64,000 nt of DNA, taken from positions 1 through 64,000 of the forward strand of contig JAGYYJ010000566.1 of NCBI GenBank assembly GCA_019671005.1. The letters are read 5' to 3'. The DNA comes from Hibiscus mutabilis (lineage: Eukaryota > Streptophyta > Magnoliopsida > Malvales > Malvaceae). Positions 1 through 9,580 of the stretch are shown one piece after another. The notes under the pieces were generated by a model. The model saw only the letters and a list, made by a program, of their open reading frames with translations. It made no database searches and had not been told where the DNA came from. The position numbers were made by a program, and so were the translations under genes. How positions within the stretch are numbered: the stretch's first letter is position 1; each line of letters opens with the position of its first letter.

Positions 1-584
1 CACGTGCTTGAGAAAAAGCCTAGCTGTCTCCTCATTTGGACACACCTTGGGTGTTGGGATAAATGTCGCATACTTGGAAAACCTGTCTCGACCACCATAA
101 TACTAGACTTTCGTCAAACAACTGGCAAACCGACTATAAAATCCATGGAAACACTTACCCATGGTTTCTCCGAAATTGGCAAAGGCTGTAACAACCCATT
201 TGGACTCTTCGCTCGATCTTGTCTTGCTTTGGCACACAAGGCAAGTCTTCACATAGGCTTCAACATCTTTGCCCATGTGTGGCCAATAATAATGCTCCAT
301 CATCAAGGCCAATGTCCGGTGTATCCCGGATGTCCCGCCCACTTGGAATCATGGCATTCCTTCATGAGCTCCTTTCGAATTCCATCAAACTGAGGCACAA
401 AGAGGCGACGTCCACGAACAAACAACAAGCCTCCCTCTAGCCAAAACCTCCGGGTTTTGCCCTCCTTGGCAAGTTCGATCAATGACTTGGCTGTCGGATC
501 ATGTGTCAATCCCTCCTTGATGCGCTCCAACATCGGTCCCTCTGGCAAACTCGCAAACTCCATGGTGTACCTTCGCTTAGGCAT
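1..584 (-). pseudogene. Gypsy integrase, zinc-binding domain and start of catalytic core
   Basis: From 584 the minus strand encodes the pre-integrase linker and the start of the HHCC zinc domain (ECHDSKWAGHPG). The frame then shifts near 325-345 to continue HYYWPHMGKDVEAYVKTC, with the paired cysteines CLVC. Further left another shift leads into the core with WVSVSMDFIVG, the region of the first catalytic Asp, then one stop codon and DRFSKYATF. The reading continues to base 1. At least three breaks are visible, so the integrase is dead in this copy. Confidence 0.85.
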
Positions 585-2217
585 CGCCCCACGAATTCAC
601 CTTCCCTGGTTTATGCTCCAAAGTAACGTCGAACTCGGCAAGAAACTCCTGCCAACGAGCTTGCTTCGGGGATAACTTCTTCTGAGTCAAGAAGTAACTA
701 TTGGCGACATTGTCGGTGTACACCACGAACTTGGACCCAAGCACATAGTGTCTCCATGTGCGCAGACAATGCACCACCGCTGTCATCTTCTTCTCATGGA
801 TTATGTATCTCCGCTCGGTCTCATTGAGCTTCCGGCTTTCATAGGCAACCGGATGTCCCTCTTGCATTAGGACCCCACCAATGGCAATGTCGGATGCATC
901 AGTGTGAACTTTGAAAGGTTTGGTGTAATCTGGCAACACCAAGACAGGCTCACTCACCATGGCGAGCTTGATCTCATCAAAGGCTTTTTGGCACTCCGAT
1001 CCCCAATCCCACGCCTTGTCCTTCTTCAGCAAGTCGGTCAACGGTGCGGCAATTTTGGAGTAGCTTTTGACAAATCTCCGATAGTAATTCGCCAACCCCA
1101 GGAAAGATCTCAACCCGATTACCTTAGTTGGCGCCTCCCATTCTTCAATGGCTCGAACCTTCTCCTTGTCCATTCGGATCATACCTCCTCCAACAATGTG
1201 GCCAAGGAAAGGAACCTCTTGTCGGGCAAATGAGCACTTCTCCTTTTTGACATACAGCTCATTTTCCCGCAAGACTTTGAACACCTCCGGCAAGTGTTCG
1301 ACATGCTCCTCCAATGTCTTGCTGTAGATGACGATGTCGTCGAGGTAGACTACAACAAACTTGTCCAGGAACGGTTGCAGCACCTTGTTCATCAGGGTAC
1401 AGAAAGTAGCTGGAGCATTCGTGAGGCCGAAAGGCATCACAAGATACTCGAAAGAACCATACCTCGTCACACAAGCTGTCTTCGGCTCATCACCCTCGGC
1501 TATTCTGACTTGGTAGTAGCCCGATCGCAAGTCCAACTTGGTGAACCACCTTGCACCACCAAGCTGGTCGAACAAGTCCGCAATGAGAGGAATCAGATAC
1601 TTGTTCTTCACTGTGAGCTTATTCAAAGCCCTGTAGTCGATGCACATCCGTAGGGACCCATCGTGCTTCTTCTGGAACAACACCGGCGCACCGTAGGGTG
1701 CCTTTGATGGGCGGATGTACCCGGCATCTAGGAGATCGTTCAACTGTTTACGCATCTCCTCTAACTCAGGCGGGGCTAGTCGGTAAGGGGCTCGAGCGGG
1801 GGGCTCCGCACCTGGCACAAGCTCAATCTTGTGATCAACATCCCTCTTCGGAGGCAACTTCTTTGGCAACTCAGCAGGCATCATATCTGCAAATTCCACC
1901 AAGACTTGCCCCACCTCATCGGGGACTCCCTCAGTTGCGACAGGCTCATTGCACACCAAGGTTGCTAGGAAGGTCGGCTCCTCCTTGCACACCGCCTTTG
2001 AAAACTGAATTGCGGATAGAACTTTTGCACCTACTCCTGACCCTCGGCTCACTGGAACAATGCATTGATGCTTCGGATCTAGAATGCACAGACAATTCGT
2101 AAAAGGAACAGGGAAAGCGTTGATCCGGTCTAGAAAACTTAACCCAAGCACAAAATCAAAGTCATCGAGTGGGATTACCTTGACGGCTTCCTTACCGGTC
2201 CAACCTTCAATGTCAAG
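577..2217 (-). pseudogene. pol: Gypsy pol: protease C-terminus, reverse transcriptase, RNase H
   Basis: Continues the gag frame directly after the TAA at 2218. It begins with the protease tail (LGLSFLDRI). The reverse transcriptase shows RMCIDYRALN, KLDLRSGYYQVRI, LPFGL-type MPFGLTNAP and the catalytic YLDDIVIYS (about residue 270 from base 2151). RNase H follows with HTDASDIAIGG and YTDN. The frame stops at 577, in the usual linker that ends RNase H; homology resumes in another frame at 584, so a small indel separates it from integrase. The RT and RNase H cores look intact, so decay is limited. Confidence 0.9.
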
Positions 2218-3687
2218 TTAAACTCCCTGGGCGACTCCCGCAATCGGTATTTCCTTGGCATTCACTGTTTTGATGAATCCACTGGACTTCTCGATAGTAA
2301 CGCCAAGTTTCTCGACAGTTTGCTCGGACATGAACAGTTCAGAGGCACCGGTGTCCACTAGTGCACTCAACTTCTGGCCCGCAATAGTGATGTCGACGAA
2401 CATCAACCCCTTCTTCTTTCGACCCTTCTTGACCTCCATTGTACTAATGATGGAGCCAAGCTTCAGAGCCTCGCCAGTCTCGCCATCAGCTGTCTCCTTG
2501 ACGGCAGCGATTCTGTTCTTTTGGGGACAATCCCTGGCAATATTCCCTTCTTTATGGCAATGGTAACACTTGCCATGCTGCTTGTCCCTTGAATCAGCAT
2601 GTTTCCCATTCGAAGGCTTATTTCCGCCACTCGAATCTTTTTCGGATCGACTTGACTTCTCCTTGTCTCCACCATGACCTCTGTGCTTCGGTCTTGGTTT
2701 GGAGGAGTCAGGTTTCCTACGCCCAGTCTCAATGATGGACTCGCCAGTAGTCAGGGCAGTAGAGAGCTTGGTCACTCCCCGTCGCTGCAACTCCATCTTC
2801 GCCCATGGTTGCAACCCATCTACGAAGGTGAAAAACCCATCCTCTTCACTCAAGCTCGGGACCTGCAAACTCAACTCCACGAACTTCCGGACATGGTTCC
2901 TCAAACTCTTGGCATCTTCGTGTCTAAGTCGCCTCAGCTTTGACCGTGCCTCATCTTCAGCATACAGATGATAGAACTGTTCCTTGAACTCATCTTGGAA
3001 CTCCTTCCAAGTCTCAATGACAGTGTTTCCACGCTTCACATCTTCGCACCTACGTCGCCACCACGTTTGTGCAAGATCAATTAAGTAAATACTTGCAAAG
3101 CTTACCTTCTTAGCATCTTCCTCGATGCCCATGGCTTTGAAGTATTGCTCCATTCCCCAAAAGAAATTCTCCACTTCCTGGGCGGACCTCGTCCCCTTAA
3201 ACTTTTCCGGTTTGGGGATATCTCCCGAGGTTCTAGAAACTGCAACAGTCGCGCTGTTCGCAATCGCCGCTTTCAACACAAACAACTCGGTCTTGAGCAG
3301 CTCCACTTTCTTCTTCAGTTCATCTTTGTCGGAGTTGGAACCCTTTGCCTTGAGCTCCTCAACCTCCTCCCTTAGAGCAACCACCATGGCCTCTAAGGCA
3401 TCGCCACGCGTAGACATCTTCACATCCATCCCATTAAGAGCCTCCTGAACATCATCCTGAATTCCCTCCAAGGACTCGAGCCTCTCGAAATCCAACGAAC
3501 TCAGCTTATCAACATCCATTGACTCCAAAGGTTCCAACGTCGCCTTGGCCTCCGCCATAGACTCCTCGAGCTTGATAACCCTTCCCTGGATCGATGTGAT
3601 CACGTCCTTCGACGAGCCCCTCTTGGATTTGTCAGCTGTGGCCTCTGCACCCTTCTTCACTGCAGTGTTCTCTCCATCACGTGCCAT
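2218..3687 (-). pseudogene. gag: Gypsy gag with zinc knuckle and N-terminal protease
   Basis: A 489-residue open frame starting MARDGENTAVKK. The N-terminal ~150 residues are highly charged and coiled-coil-like. The middle is a retrotransposon capsid domain (TWWRRRCEDVKRG at about residue 210). A zinc knuckle follows (CYHCHKEGNIARDC, about residue 375), in which the usual histidine of CX2CX4HX4C is asparagine. The frame then enters an aspartic protease with the active-site LVDTGAS (about residue 443) and stops at TAA (2218-2220). Downstream codons stay in the same frame and continue the protease/RT polyprotein, so the stop looks like a disabling mutation and not a gene end. Confidence 0.88.
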
Positions 3688-3717
3688 CTCGAATCAGCAA
3701 CTTCTCAACAAAACTTC

Positions 3718-3730
3718 GCTCTGATACCAC
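3718..3730 (-). other. Primer-binding site (initiator tRNA-Met type)
   Basis: The minus strand reads TGGTATCAGAGC, the standard plant LTR-retrotransposon primer site complementary to the 3' end of initiator tRNA-Met. It lies one or two bases inside the LTR end, as expected for first-strand priming. Confidence 0.9.
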
Positions 3731-3731
3731 T

Positions 3732-4291
3732 TGTCACGGGACTAGTCTTCTGCTAGACAACCGTGCGGCCTTAGCTGCTTTCTCGACTGAAAACTGGGCT
3801 AAGTCACCTGGAAAACTCCTAAGTAAAAACACTTAGAAACTACTGCGGAACAAAAGAAAAGCGATGGCAAAAGAACAAGAGAAAGTGAGTGAATACTGAG
3901 TTGTATTACTCTGGGTAAAAGCATACAAACTGAAGCAAGTGATGAATGAATGAATGAAATGACCTGGGTTGAGCCTCCTTTTATAGTGAGAGCTCAGTAC
4001 AATCAACGGTCAAGATTATAATGGATCAACGGTCCAGATGAGAGCCTATCCTATCCTCAACATTTGAATTTTAAATAAGAGATAAAGTGAGAATTATCTT
4101 TACAAATAATCACATAAATGATAAGTGAGATGCCTTATCGGATTTCACCATGGTAAATACTTTGCTTGCTCATTTTACCATGGTAATTTGCCAGCTTACT
4201 TGGGTCATTTGGCAAGCCCAAAATGCTATAGAGATAGGCTTGGGCTGCCATGGCTGCACTTGTCTCGGTCGCGGGCTTGCGGTCCGTGACA
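3732..4291 (-). repeat. 5' LTR of the gypsy element
   Basis: On the minus strand the LTR starts TGTCACGGACC and ends CCCGTGACA, a TG...CA repeat with a short inverted end (TGTCAC/GTGACA). A TATA-like ACTATAAAAGG on the minus strand near 3976-3986 is a plausible Pol II promoter. It is followed directly by the primer-binding site and abuts an (AT)n tract on the other side. The partner LTR is not in the window, so its identity as an LTR rests on the ends, the PBS and resemblance to the LTRs at 43577-44559 and 47992-48981. Confidence 0.85.
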
Positions 4292-4316
4292 ATATATATA
4301 TATATATATATATATA
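4292..4316. repeat. (AT)n microsatellite
   Basis: About 12 AT units immediately next to the outer end of the gypsy LTR. It probably served as the insertion target, which makes the target duplication of that element impossible to define here. Confidence 0.95.
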
Positions 4317-4558
4317 AGGGGTGTCTGGGATGTGGCAGCTGTATATTTAGGGTGCAGTTAAAAGTTGAAATTTATTTTGTATCACAAGTTGTCAAAAATT
4401 ACAAAAAATTAATTTAAAATATTATTAAAAAGTTTAATATTTTAAAATTTTAGATAAATTTTAAAATTTATCGTTTTTTTTTTGCCACACCCTAAACTTA
4501 TCGCACTTTAAACTCGCCTATATAAGAGGCAACACCTAGTTGGCCTTGTTCTTGCATA
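4317..4558. other. AT-rich spacer
   Basis: No coding signal. It contains GTGGCAGC...TTTAGGGTG and, further right, TGCCACACCCTAAA. These could be the arms of a small degraded MITE, but the match is too weak to call. Confidence 0.4.
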
Positions 4559-4567
4559 TTATTTTAA

Positions 4568-6423
4568 GGGTAAATTATCTGAGTGACCACTTAATTATTA
4601 GGTATGTCTTATTTTAACTACCCAACTAAAAAAATTAAAAATTTGACCATTGAACTATTTGATTGATCTTATTTTGACCACCAGCCGTTAAAATCTAATT
4701 GAAGGTGACATGGAAGTTAAAGAAAATTTGTATAATTACACATTTGATCCATGTTAATTACCTATTATATTAATTTGATCATAATTTTAATTTAATTAAA
4801 TAAAATAATCACTCCATTAGGTCCAGACACGTGTTACCACCTGATTGGAGGAGGGAAATGAGGGAAAATAAAGAAGTTTGCCATTGAATCAAGTGGTCAC
4901 TTGTGATATAAAGTACAAAATACAATATATGTTTTAGTTTGTTGTTAATACAAAAAAATATGGATAAAGGAAACTCGAACATGACACATTTGAAATACAT
5001 AAAAAATATTTAAACCACTGTAAAAATATAATATTTAAATTAAAGTTGACAATATTATATATATATATATATAAAATAATAGTTAATTAATGAGTTAAAA
5101 TAAAAAAAAAACTTAAATTATATTAAAAATTCATTTAACGAATTTAAACTCATGAATATTACTCTAATCATAAGATAAGTTTAGTTTCATGAATTTTAAT
5201 ATAATTTTAAATTTTTTATTTAATTAATTTTTAAAAAAAAATAAAAATATAATAGTTAAAGGGTTTTGCTATACACAGCCTTAAGGCTACATATAATAAC
5301 TATTAGATTCTTATAATTAATTCTTATTTTACTATTTAATGGAATCTATTAAAATAAAATTAATTACATTCCTAAAATTCAACACCATTAATTTAAGGTG
5401 TTTAATGTAATTAAACCTTAAACCCTAACCCTAAAACTCTAAACCCTAAAACATAAGCCATAAAACTCTAAACCCCAAAATCATTAAACCTTGAACCCTA
5501 AACCTAAATCATAAAAACACTAAACATAAATCATAAACACCTAAACTCCTAAGCTTTAAAACCATAAACCTTTTTACATGATTATTAATTGCATTAAACA
5601 TCATAAATTATGTATATTTAATTTTTTAAGAATGTAATTAATTACAGTCTAATAGGTTCCATCGAAAAGTAAAATTAACATTAACGATAAAAATCTAGTA
5701 GCTTTTATATGCAGCCCTTAGGGTTGTGTATAGAAAACTCATAATTAAATTAAAATTAATACCATAAAAAAGGAAATAAATAAAATTAAAGTTGACTCGA
5801 ATATAATTTTTATTTTAAATATAATTTAATATATATAAATATATAAAAGGTTGTCAACTTTAATTTAATTATTATATTTCTACAGTGGTTTAAATGTTTT
5901 TTATGCGTCTCAAGTGTGTCATGTTCGAGTCCTCTTAATCTATATTTATTTCCTTTTCCTTGCATTAACAACAAATTAAAATATATATTATATTTTGTAC
6001 TTTATATCATAAATGGACACTTAGTTTAGTGGCAAGCTCACTATTTACTCTTAAGGGTGCTCGAGTTCAATTCTCAGCCAAACTAAAAGTAATTTTTGTT
6101 TTATTTTCCTCATTCAATAAGGTGGTAGATTTATTTTCCTCCTCCAATCAAGTGGTGACACGTGTTGACACCTAATTGAGTGATTAATTTATTTAATTAA
6201 ATTAAAATTAGGATAAATTGATATAATAGGTAACTAATATGGACCAAATGTGTAATTATACAAATTTCCATTAACAACCATTCCATCCCTCCATTAGATT
6301 TTAACGGATGGTGATTTGATTAGGACCAATTAATAGTTCGGTGGTCAAATTTTTAGTTTTTTTAGTTAGGTAGTCAAAGTAGGACGGACTCAATAGTTAG
6401 GTGGTCACCTAAGTAGTTTACCT
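4568..6423. mobile_element. Long-TIR Mutator-like (MULE) element, non-coding
   Basis: The left end (GGGTAAATTATCTGAGTGACC) and the right end are inverted complements, and the similarity runs for about 500 bp into each arm, including conserved stretches such as TTTGTATAATTACACATTTG near 4726 and its complement near 6250. It is flanked by a perfect 9-bp direct repeat TTATTTTAA (4559-4567 and 6424-6432). A 9-bp duplication with long TIRs is characteristic of the Mutator superfamily. No transposase is encoded, so it would depend on an autonomous relative. Another repeat is nested at 5261-5740. Confidence 0.85.
5261..5740. mobile_element. Nested MITE-like element with telomere-like core
   Basis: Its ends are inverted complements: GGGTTTTGCTATACACAGCC at 5261 pairs with GTTGTGTATAGAAAACTC at 5723-5740, and the pairing continues inward for about 50 bp. 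The interior (about 5410-5560) is a degenerate array of AAACCCTAA-type words resembling the plant telomere repeat. No clear target duplication was found. The similarity of the core to telomeric DNA may be compositional. Confidence 0.6.
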
Positions 6424-6860
6424 TTATTTTAATCACGTATACAAACATTATGTATTAAAATTATTTAATAATATGTATATTCAATTTTAATAAGAAAATC
6501 TTAGATACATGTAATGATTAAAATGAATGTACAAAACTTGGCTTAAGGGGAGTATTTGAGTTTATGAAATTTGAGTTGAATCGAACATATTTGTTTGAGA
6601 TTTTGTTCAAAATTTAAATGCAGTTATTTATAATGCTATGATATAATTTCGATTTAAACACTTTCTCTAAGCATATATGGTATACACATATATTTCTTCT
6701 TCATATTATTTTTCACACTTGTAAGTGAGATTTGTAATATTTAATAAATCAAATATCATCTAAAATTATATAATATATTCAAAATATTATTTCTTTAGGA
6801 AGAGATTTTTAGATAAAGTAACGATGTGAGTATAAAGGAGTCAAGGAATTAATAAGAAGA

Positions 6861-6900
6861 AAGAATTTGCAAAGAGTTGTAAGAATTTGCAAAGAGTTGT
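6861..6900 (+). repeat. Perfect 20-bp tandem duplication
   Basis: AAGAATTTGCAAAGAGTTGT occurs twice, head to tail, with no mismatch, which suggests a recent slippage event in otherwise unremarkable AT-rich DNA. Confidence 0.95.
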
Positions 6901-6983
6901 AGTCGATTAACCAAACTAAATAAAATGTAAAGGCGAGAGATTAAATTGATAAAAGAGAAAATTTGTTTTTAAAAAGAAGAATT

Positions 6984-7375
6984 GAAGTTACATAGGTATT
7001 TTACAGTGATCGAGGAGCATGTGGTTCAAATTTGGTTAAAAAGTTAACTTAAAACGAACGAGAAATTTAAGGAACAAGAAAATCATACAAAATTGAGGGA
7101 CTAAACTGTAAAATAAAAATTATTGTCAAAAATAGGAAATGAAGTTACGCAAGTTTCTACAATGGTTAAGGAGCACTTTTTTTTTAATTTGGTTAAAAAT
7201 AGGCTTAAAACAAAAAAAATAAATTGAAGAAATAAAAAAGCATACAAAATTGAGCAATTAAATTGAAAAAAAAAGATTAATTAAAGTTACATAGGTGTTC
7301 TATAGTGGTTGAGTAGCATACGATTTAAATTTAATAAAAAAATAAAAATAAAACGAATGAAGAAATAAAAAAAGA
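6984..7375 (+). repeat. Three diverged tandem units of about 150 bp
   Basis: Units begin at about 6984, 7141 and 7283. Each opens with GAAGTTAC-(A/G)(T/C)A(A)GG(T)-type sequence, then a 'cagTGGTTgaGGAGCA'-like stretch, AATTTGGTTAAAAA, an AAAACGAA tract and CATACAAAATTGAG. Spacing is 157 and 142 bp. No coding potential is visible. Confidence 0.7.
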
Positions 7376-7928
7376 ACCCATAGATCAAATCACAAAAAAT
7401 TAAATTTCTTAGTTAATAATCATAAACCTTGTTTTAATTTTCGTTTTTCGGTTATTTAAACTTTGTAAATTTAAGCTCAAAATCCGAATCTCAAAATTTT
7501 AATTGACTCGAATAGTTGTTATATAGCAACCATTTGCATTCTATGTTGGAAAAATGGAGCGTGAATATTGGATTCTGATGAGTTAGAAATTCTTAAACAC
7601 ATTACTTTGAACCTAACTTTGAATCTTACCTAAGGAAATTGCGAAAATTATGAACAAAAATTATTTCCCCTAATCACGCCTCTTTCTATTTCCTACACTA
7701 AAAAAATTAAATTCTAAACCATAACCCTAAATTCAACATCTTAAACCTAAACCTTAAACCTTAAAAAATACACCATACATAGTTCTCTAAACCCTAAATT
7801 TTAAACCCACTTTTTTAAAGTGGGGACACCAAAAGAGATATAATTTGGGGCAGACAATTTTCATATGAAAATTATTGGGTGTTCCAAAGGCCCAATCTTA
7901 CCGCTACGGTTAGTGTTTATTTTTTTAT

Positions 7929-9580
7929 ATGAACAGGGGTATTACTATAAGCCTCATTAAAAGCCTCCCTAAATCTAAGCGGAGGAAGATAGTACTCATA
8001 GATAACCAAAATCTTACTCACAACACCAGAAAATCCAAACAAAGCAAAGCAAAAAACCAAAAAGCCCTACTCGGTGCTATAAACTGCAATGAGCAACGGA
8101 AGGATCTCCGCCGGCGGCTACATAAAAATAACCTCAGCAACCTCTTTGCCCCTTGCCATACGCGTCAAACCATCAGTCACAACATTCCCCTCACGTCAGA
8201 TATGAGAAATTCGAACCTCCTAATCTCTCTCAAGAATCTCAAGCAATCAAACCACAAGCACCTCACCCGATAGAGCCAAAGACTCACTCGTAAGCATATG
8301 CACAATGCTCTTTCTATCAAGTTCCAGCTCAATCCTAGGATATCCGAGTCATCATGCATGAGTAAGCACAATATATATCACCCACAGCTCGGTAAATAGA
8401 ACCGAGCAAATGCCTAAACTCCGTGCAAAGCCAAATAACCACGCCCCAGTCTCATCCCTAAGGTCTCCTCCTGCAGATGCACTGTGGCCAGGCCTCCTAC
8501 GGCTCCATCTGCATTAGCACGAACCCATCCCTTGGCCGAAACCCTCTACGTCGATCGTACTAGCTCTGTCGTAGTCACCGGAGAAGGTTGAGCCTGGTTC
8601 TCGCCCAACTCTTCCCACACTTGTCGACAATAGCCTACAATATCCCCAAACGCCTCAGGGCCCCCTTAAACTCAAAGAAACAACGTCGTTTCCATAAAGC
8701 CCAAATGGTTACGGTAAACAACACATTCTAGTTGAGCAACAAAGCATGGCTAGTACCACCGCCCTGTATATTCTCATGCAACCAAGACTCAAAGGCCCTC
8801 ATGAAAAAATCATGTTGCATATCATGGCGAACAAGATGTATCCATACCGATATAGCTCAGACACAACTCCTTAAAACATGTTCCAAATCTTCCTCATTGT
8901 ATAAGCAAATCAGACACCTCTCATTCATTGTAAGATGTCAACTTCGTCTTTCCATATTTGTTAAAACCTTGCCATGCAAGGTGGGCCAAAGAAAAGTCCT
9001 TATCTGTGGTATATTTAACCGCCAAATCCCTTTCCACAACCCATCATCGCTCTCCATCATCGACCGACCTAGAGCCCTGTAGGCAGAAACTATTGTAAAA
9101 ACTTGATTCTCAGTCCACCTCTACACTGGCCAATCATGACCAAGGGACGCATGAGAAGGCATAACGCATGTGAACCACAGTAAAGCTTCTCTCGATAACA
9201 CATGCTGCAGGCGAGGCCAATCCCACTCTCTTACGAGTGACAACATTGTCGCGACCGGTATGGGAGAGGGAGGCGAGGGAATGAGGTATTGACTCGCTAA
9301 TGGTTCATTTCAATTAAGCCATAGGTCGCACCAAAAGTTTGTCTGACATCCGTCTCGAAGTTTGCAAACACATGCTTATTCGGATATCTTCCTATAACTT
9401 GTTAAGACCCTTTTACAACCGGGAAAAATTAGGGCGCATGATATCCAAAAAAACCACTCTACTCCATTTGTACTTATCTTTAAGAATACGAGCCCAAAGC
9501 TTGTCTACAGAAGTGATAAGTTGGGCGCCAACCTTTATCAAAAGAGTGTTGTTGTGTCGATACAAATCCTTAAAGCCCAA
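7929..9580 (-). pseudogene. L1-type LINE ORF2 C-terminus: zf-RVT and RNase H remnants
   Basis: The minus strand gives the C-terminal part of a plant L1 polyprotein, broken by stops and shifts. From the right come LGFKDLYRHNNTLL and LWARILKDKYKW (post-RT region), then a zf-RVT domain at about 8850-9060 (LWKGIWRL, FLWPTLHGKVLTNMERR, MNERCLICLYNEEDLEHVL). After it lies an RNase H-like tail with WVRANADGAVGG near 8500-8530. An A-rich minus-strand end near 7915-7930 is a plausible 3' terminus. The RT core expected to the right is absent and replaced by the repeat at 9581. Confidence 0.8.

Larger units (their letters stand above)
1..4291 (-). mobile_element. Ty3/gypsy LTR retrotransposon, 5' part, truncated by window edge
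   Basis: The element reads right to left: 5' LTR (3732-4291), primer-binding site, gag with zinc knuckle and protease start, reverse transcriptase and RNase H, then the integrase zinc-binding region and the start of the integrase core, which leaves the window at base 1. The order PR-RT-RH-IN defines Ty3/gypsy. The 3' LTR is outside the window. The coding part carries one in-frame stop in the protease region, a frameshift after RNase H and further frame breaks in integrase, so this copy is not autonomous as read. LTR ends and the primer site match the gag-only element at 43577-48981. Confidence 0.93.
6433..7928. other. Intergenic AT-rich region with repeats
   Basis: Apart from the two tandem arrays there is a block at about 7700-7812 rich in CCTAAA/AACCCTAA words (degenerate telomere-like), then TTTTCATATGAAAATTATTGG, a short palindrome at 7858-7878. 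I see no gene. Confidence 0.6.

Noticed and set aside
904..2102. Plus-strand frames opposite the gypsy pol gene
   Set aside because: Antisense shadows of conserved RT/RNase H codons.
4809..5000. 63-codon minus-strand frame inside the MULE arm
   Set aside because: The opposite arm does not conserve it; no transposase similarity.
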